Origin: Neptunicoccus cionae
Lineage (GTDB): Bacteria; Pseudomonadota; Alphaproteobacteria; Rhodobacterales; Rhodobacteraceae
Reading direction: 5' to 3'
NCBI RefSeq assembly: GCF_002860325.1
Contig: NZ_PKOJ01000002.1
Span: 62,001 to 126,000, forward strand
Length of the DNA: 64,000 nucleotides
Shown here: in pieces, positions 63,009-64,000 of the stretch
Numbering within the stretch: the stretch's first letter is position 1
Layout of the letters: every line of letters starts with the position of its first letter
Position numbers and translations under genes: made by a program
Notes under the pieces: model-generated
The model's input: only the letters and a program-made list of their open reading frames with translations
Told to the model about the DNA's origin: nothing
The model's database searches: none

Positions 63009-64000
63009 TCAGCCGATGATGCTGTTCAGCGTTTCGGACGGGCGCATCACAGCAGCGGTTTTTGCGTCATCTGTGTGGAAATACCCACCCAGATCAACGG
63101 CTTTCCCCTGTGCCGCAGCCAGTTCGGACACGATCTTCTCTTCGTTTTCCGCCAGCGCTTCTGCGATCGGTGCAAAATGGGAGGCCAGCTCTGCATCGTC
63201 CCCTTGTGCCGCCAGTGCTTCGGCCCAGTAACGGGCAAACCAATAGTGGCTGTCGCGGTTGTCAGGCTCACCCACTTTGCGCGAAGGCGACCGGTCGTTG
63301 TCCAGAATTCCTTGGGTCGCTGCATCGACGGCTTCACCCAGAACACGCGCTTTCGCGTTGTCCCGTGCATCCGCAAGGAAGGTCAGGCTTTCGCCCAAGG
63401 CACAGAATTCGCCCAAGGAATCCCAGCGCAGGTGGTTTTCTTCCATCAACTGTTGCACGTGTTTCGGGGCAGAACCACCAGCGCCCGTTTCAAACAGACC
63501 GCCGCCGTTCATCAGCTTTACGATGGACAGCATCTTGGCCGAAGTCGCCAGTTCAAGGATCGGGAACAGGTCTGTCAGATAGTCCCGCAGCACGTTGCCG
63601 GTGATGGCAATCGTGTTTTCACCCTTAGTGATGGTTTCAAGGCTGGCGCGGGTCGCTTCGCGCGGAGCCATGATTTCGAACTTGTCGGCAACGCCTTTGG
63701 CTTCAAGGATCGGCTTCACATAAGCGATCAGTTCAGCGTCATGGGCGCGGTTTTCATCAAGCCAGAAAATCGCGCGGCAACCCTCGGCCTTCTGACGGTC
63801 GATTGCCAGATTGACCCAGTCTTCGATCGGGGCCTTGCGCGCAGAGGCAGAGCGCCAGATGTCACCGGCCTCAACCTTGTGGCTGTGCAGAACGGTGCCA
63901 TCGTCAAGGATCATCTTCACTGTTCCGGACTCGGCCAGCTCAAATGTGGTCGGGTGGGAACCGTATTCTTCTGCTTTTTGTGCCATCAGACCGATGTTTT
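63009..64000 (-). CDS. icd: NADP isocitrate dehydrogenase, monomeric type (partial)
   Basis: Only the C-terminal ~330 residues of a ~740-residue protein are in the window; the open frame continues past 64000 (reading [19 protein letters not shown]). The segments [35 protein letters not shown] and [17 protein letters not shown] identify the monomeric isocitrate dehydrogenase class, distinct from the common dimeric enzyme. It oxidises isocitrate to 2-oxoglutarate, the substrate of the sucA-encoded enzyme nearby. A terminator follows at 62952-62984. Confidence 0.95.
   Translation of the reverse strand, partial: NIGLMAQKAEEYGSHPTTFELAESGTVKMILDDGTVLHSHKVEAGDIWRSASARKAPIEDWVNLAIDRQKAEGCRAIFWLDENRAHDAELIAYVKPILEAKGVADKFEIMAPREATRASLETITKGENTIAITGNVLRDYLTDLFPILELATSAKMLSIVKLMNGGGLFETGAGGSAPKHVQQLMEENHLRWDSLGEFCALGESLTFLADARDNAKARVLGEAVDAATQGILDNDRSPSRKVGEPDNRDSHYWFARYWAEALAAQGDDAELASHFAPIAEALAENEEKIVSELAAAQGKAVDLGGYFHTDDAKTAAVMRPSETLNSIIG

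Overview
The window looks like a chromosomal segment of an alphaproteobacterium of the order Rhodobacterales, probably of the roseobacter lineage. The evidence is family content and gene order: an alr-mlaE-mlaF-radA-cvpA-purF run, the yfgM-bamB-der and surE-pcm-nlpD blocks, an acid-rich TIGR02300-type protein, a monomeric-type NADP isocitrate dehydrogenase and a SucB with two lipoyl domains. No prophage, insertion sequence, CRISPR array or rRNA was seen. There is one tRNA (Ala, anticodon GGC).

Layout. 1-10.6 kb: housekeeping genes on the + strand (pyrC, dnaB, alr, an MlaEF-type lipid ABC pair, a PqiA-like membrane protein, radA, cvpA, purF, an SDR). 10.7-13.5 kb: two tandem overlapping paralogous sulfatases. 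13.5-17.2 kb (-): der, bamB and a YfgM-like protein. 17.4-22 kb (+): an RND efflux pair. 22-28.6 kb: mostly - strand, with an Atm1-type exporter, a LysM envelope protein, sodB and small proteins, and a LOG-family enzyme on +. 28.2-32.4 kb (-): yajC-secD-secF with a TauE/SafE permease and a Mth938-like protein. 32.7-43 kb: a pentapeptide-repeat membrane protein, two small lipoproteins, serS, surE-pcm-nlpD, a periplasmic 5'-nucleotidase and an RTX protein. 43.3-53.9 kb (+): a nine-gene 2-oxoglutarate dehydrogenase/succinyl-CoA synthetase operon (sucC, sucD, an unknown secreted protein, sucA, sucB, MAPEG, VOC, lpdA, TauE/SafE), followed by a convergent GntR regulator. 54.7-56 kb: a YgjP-like metallopeptidase, the TIGR02300-type protein and the tRNA. 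56.3-61.7 kb: a GcvA-like LysR regulator diverging from a five-gene operon (DUF1185 protein, alpha/beta hydrolase, flavin reductase, luciferase-like monooxygenase, aldehyde dehydrogenase). 61.7-64 kb (-): an MFS transporter and the C-terminal part of a monomeric isocitrate dehydrogenase.

Two observations stand out. First, the perfect palindrome TGTGATCACA occurs three times, all between genes: twice, 21 bp apart, upstream of sucC, and once just upstream of the gntR gene that ends the same cluster. This predicts a local GntR switch for the lower TCA cycle. Second, the LysR-linked operon has the parts list of a two-component flavin-dependent oxygenase pathway and resembles the pyrimidine-degrading Rut pathway, with a DUF1185 protein where Rut has RutC. 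Its substrate is unknown. Smaller leads are a candidate small RNA and perfect DnaA boxes upstream of dnaB, an unknown exported protein translationally coupled between sucD and sucA, and a 21-bp perfect inverted repeat between sucC and sucD.
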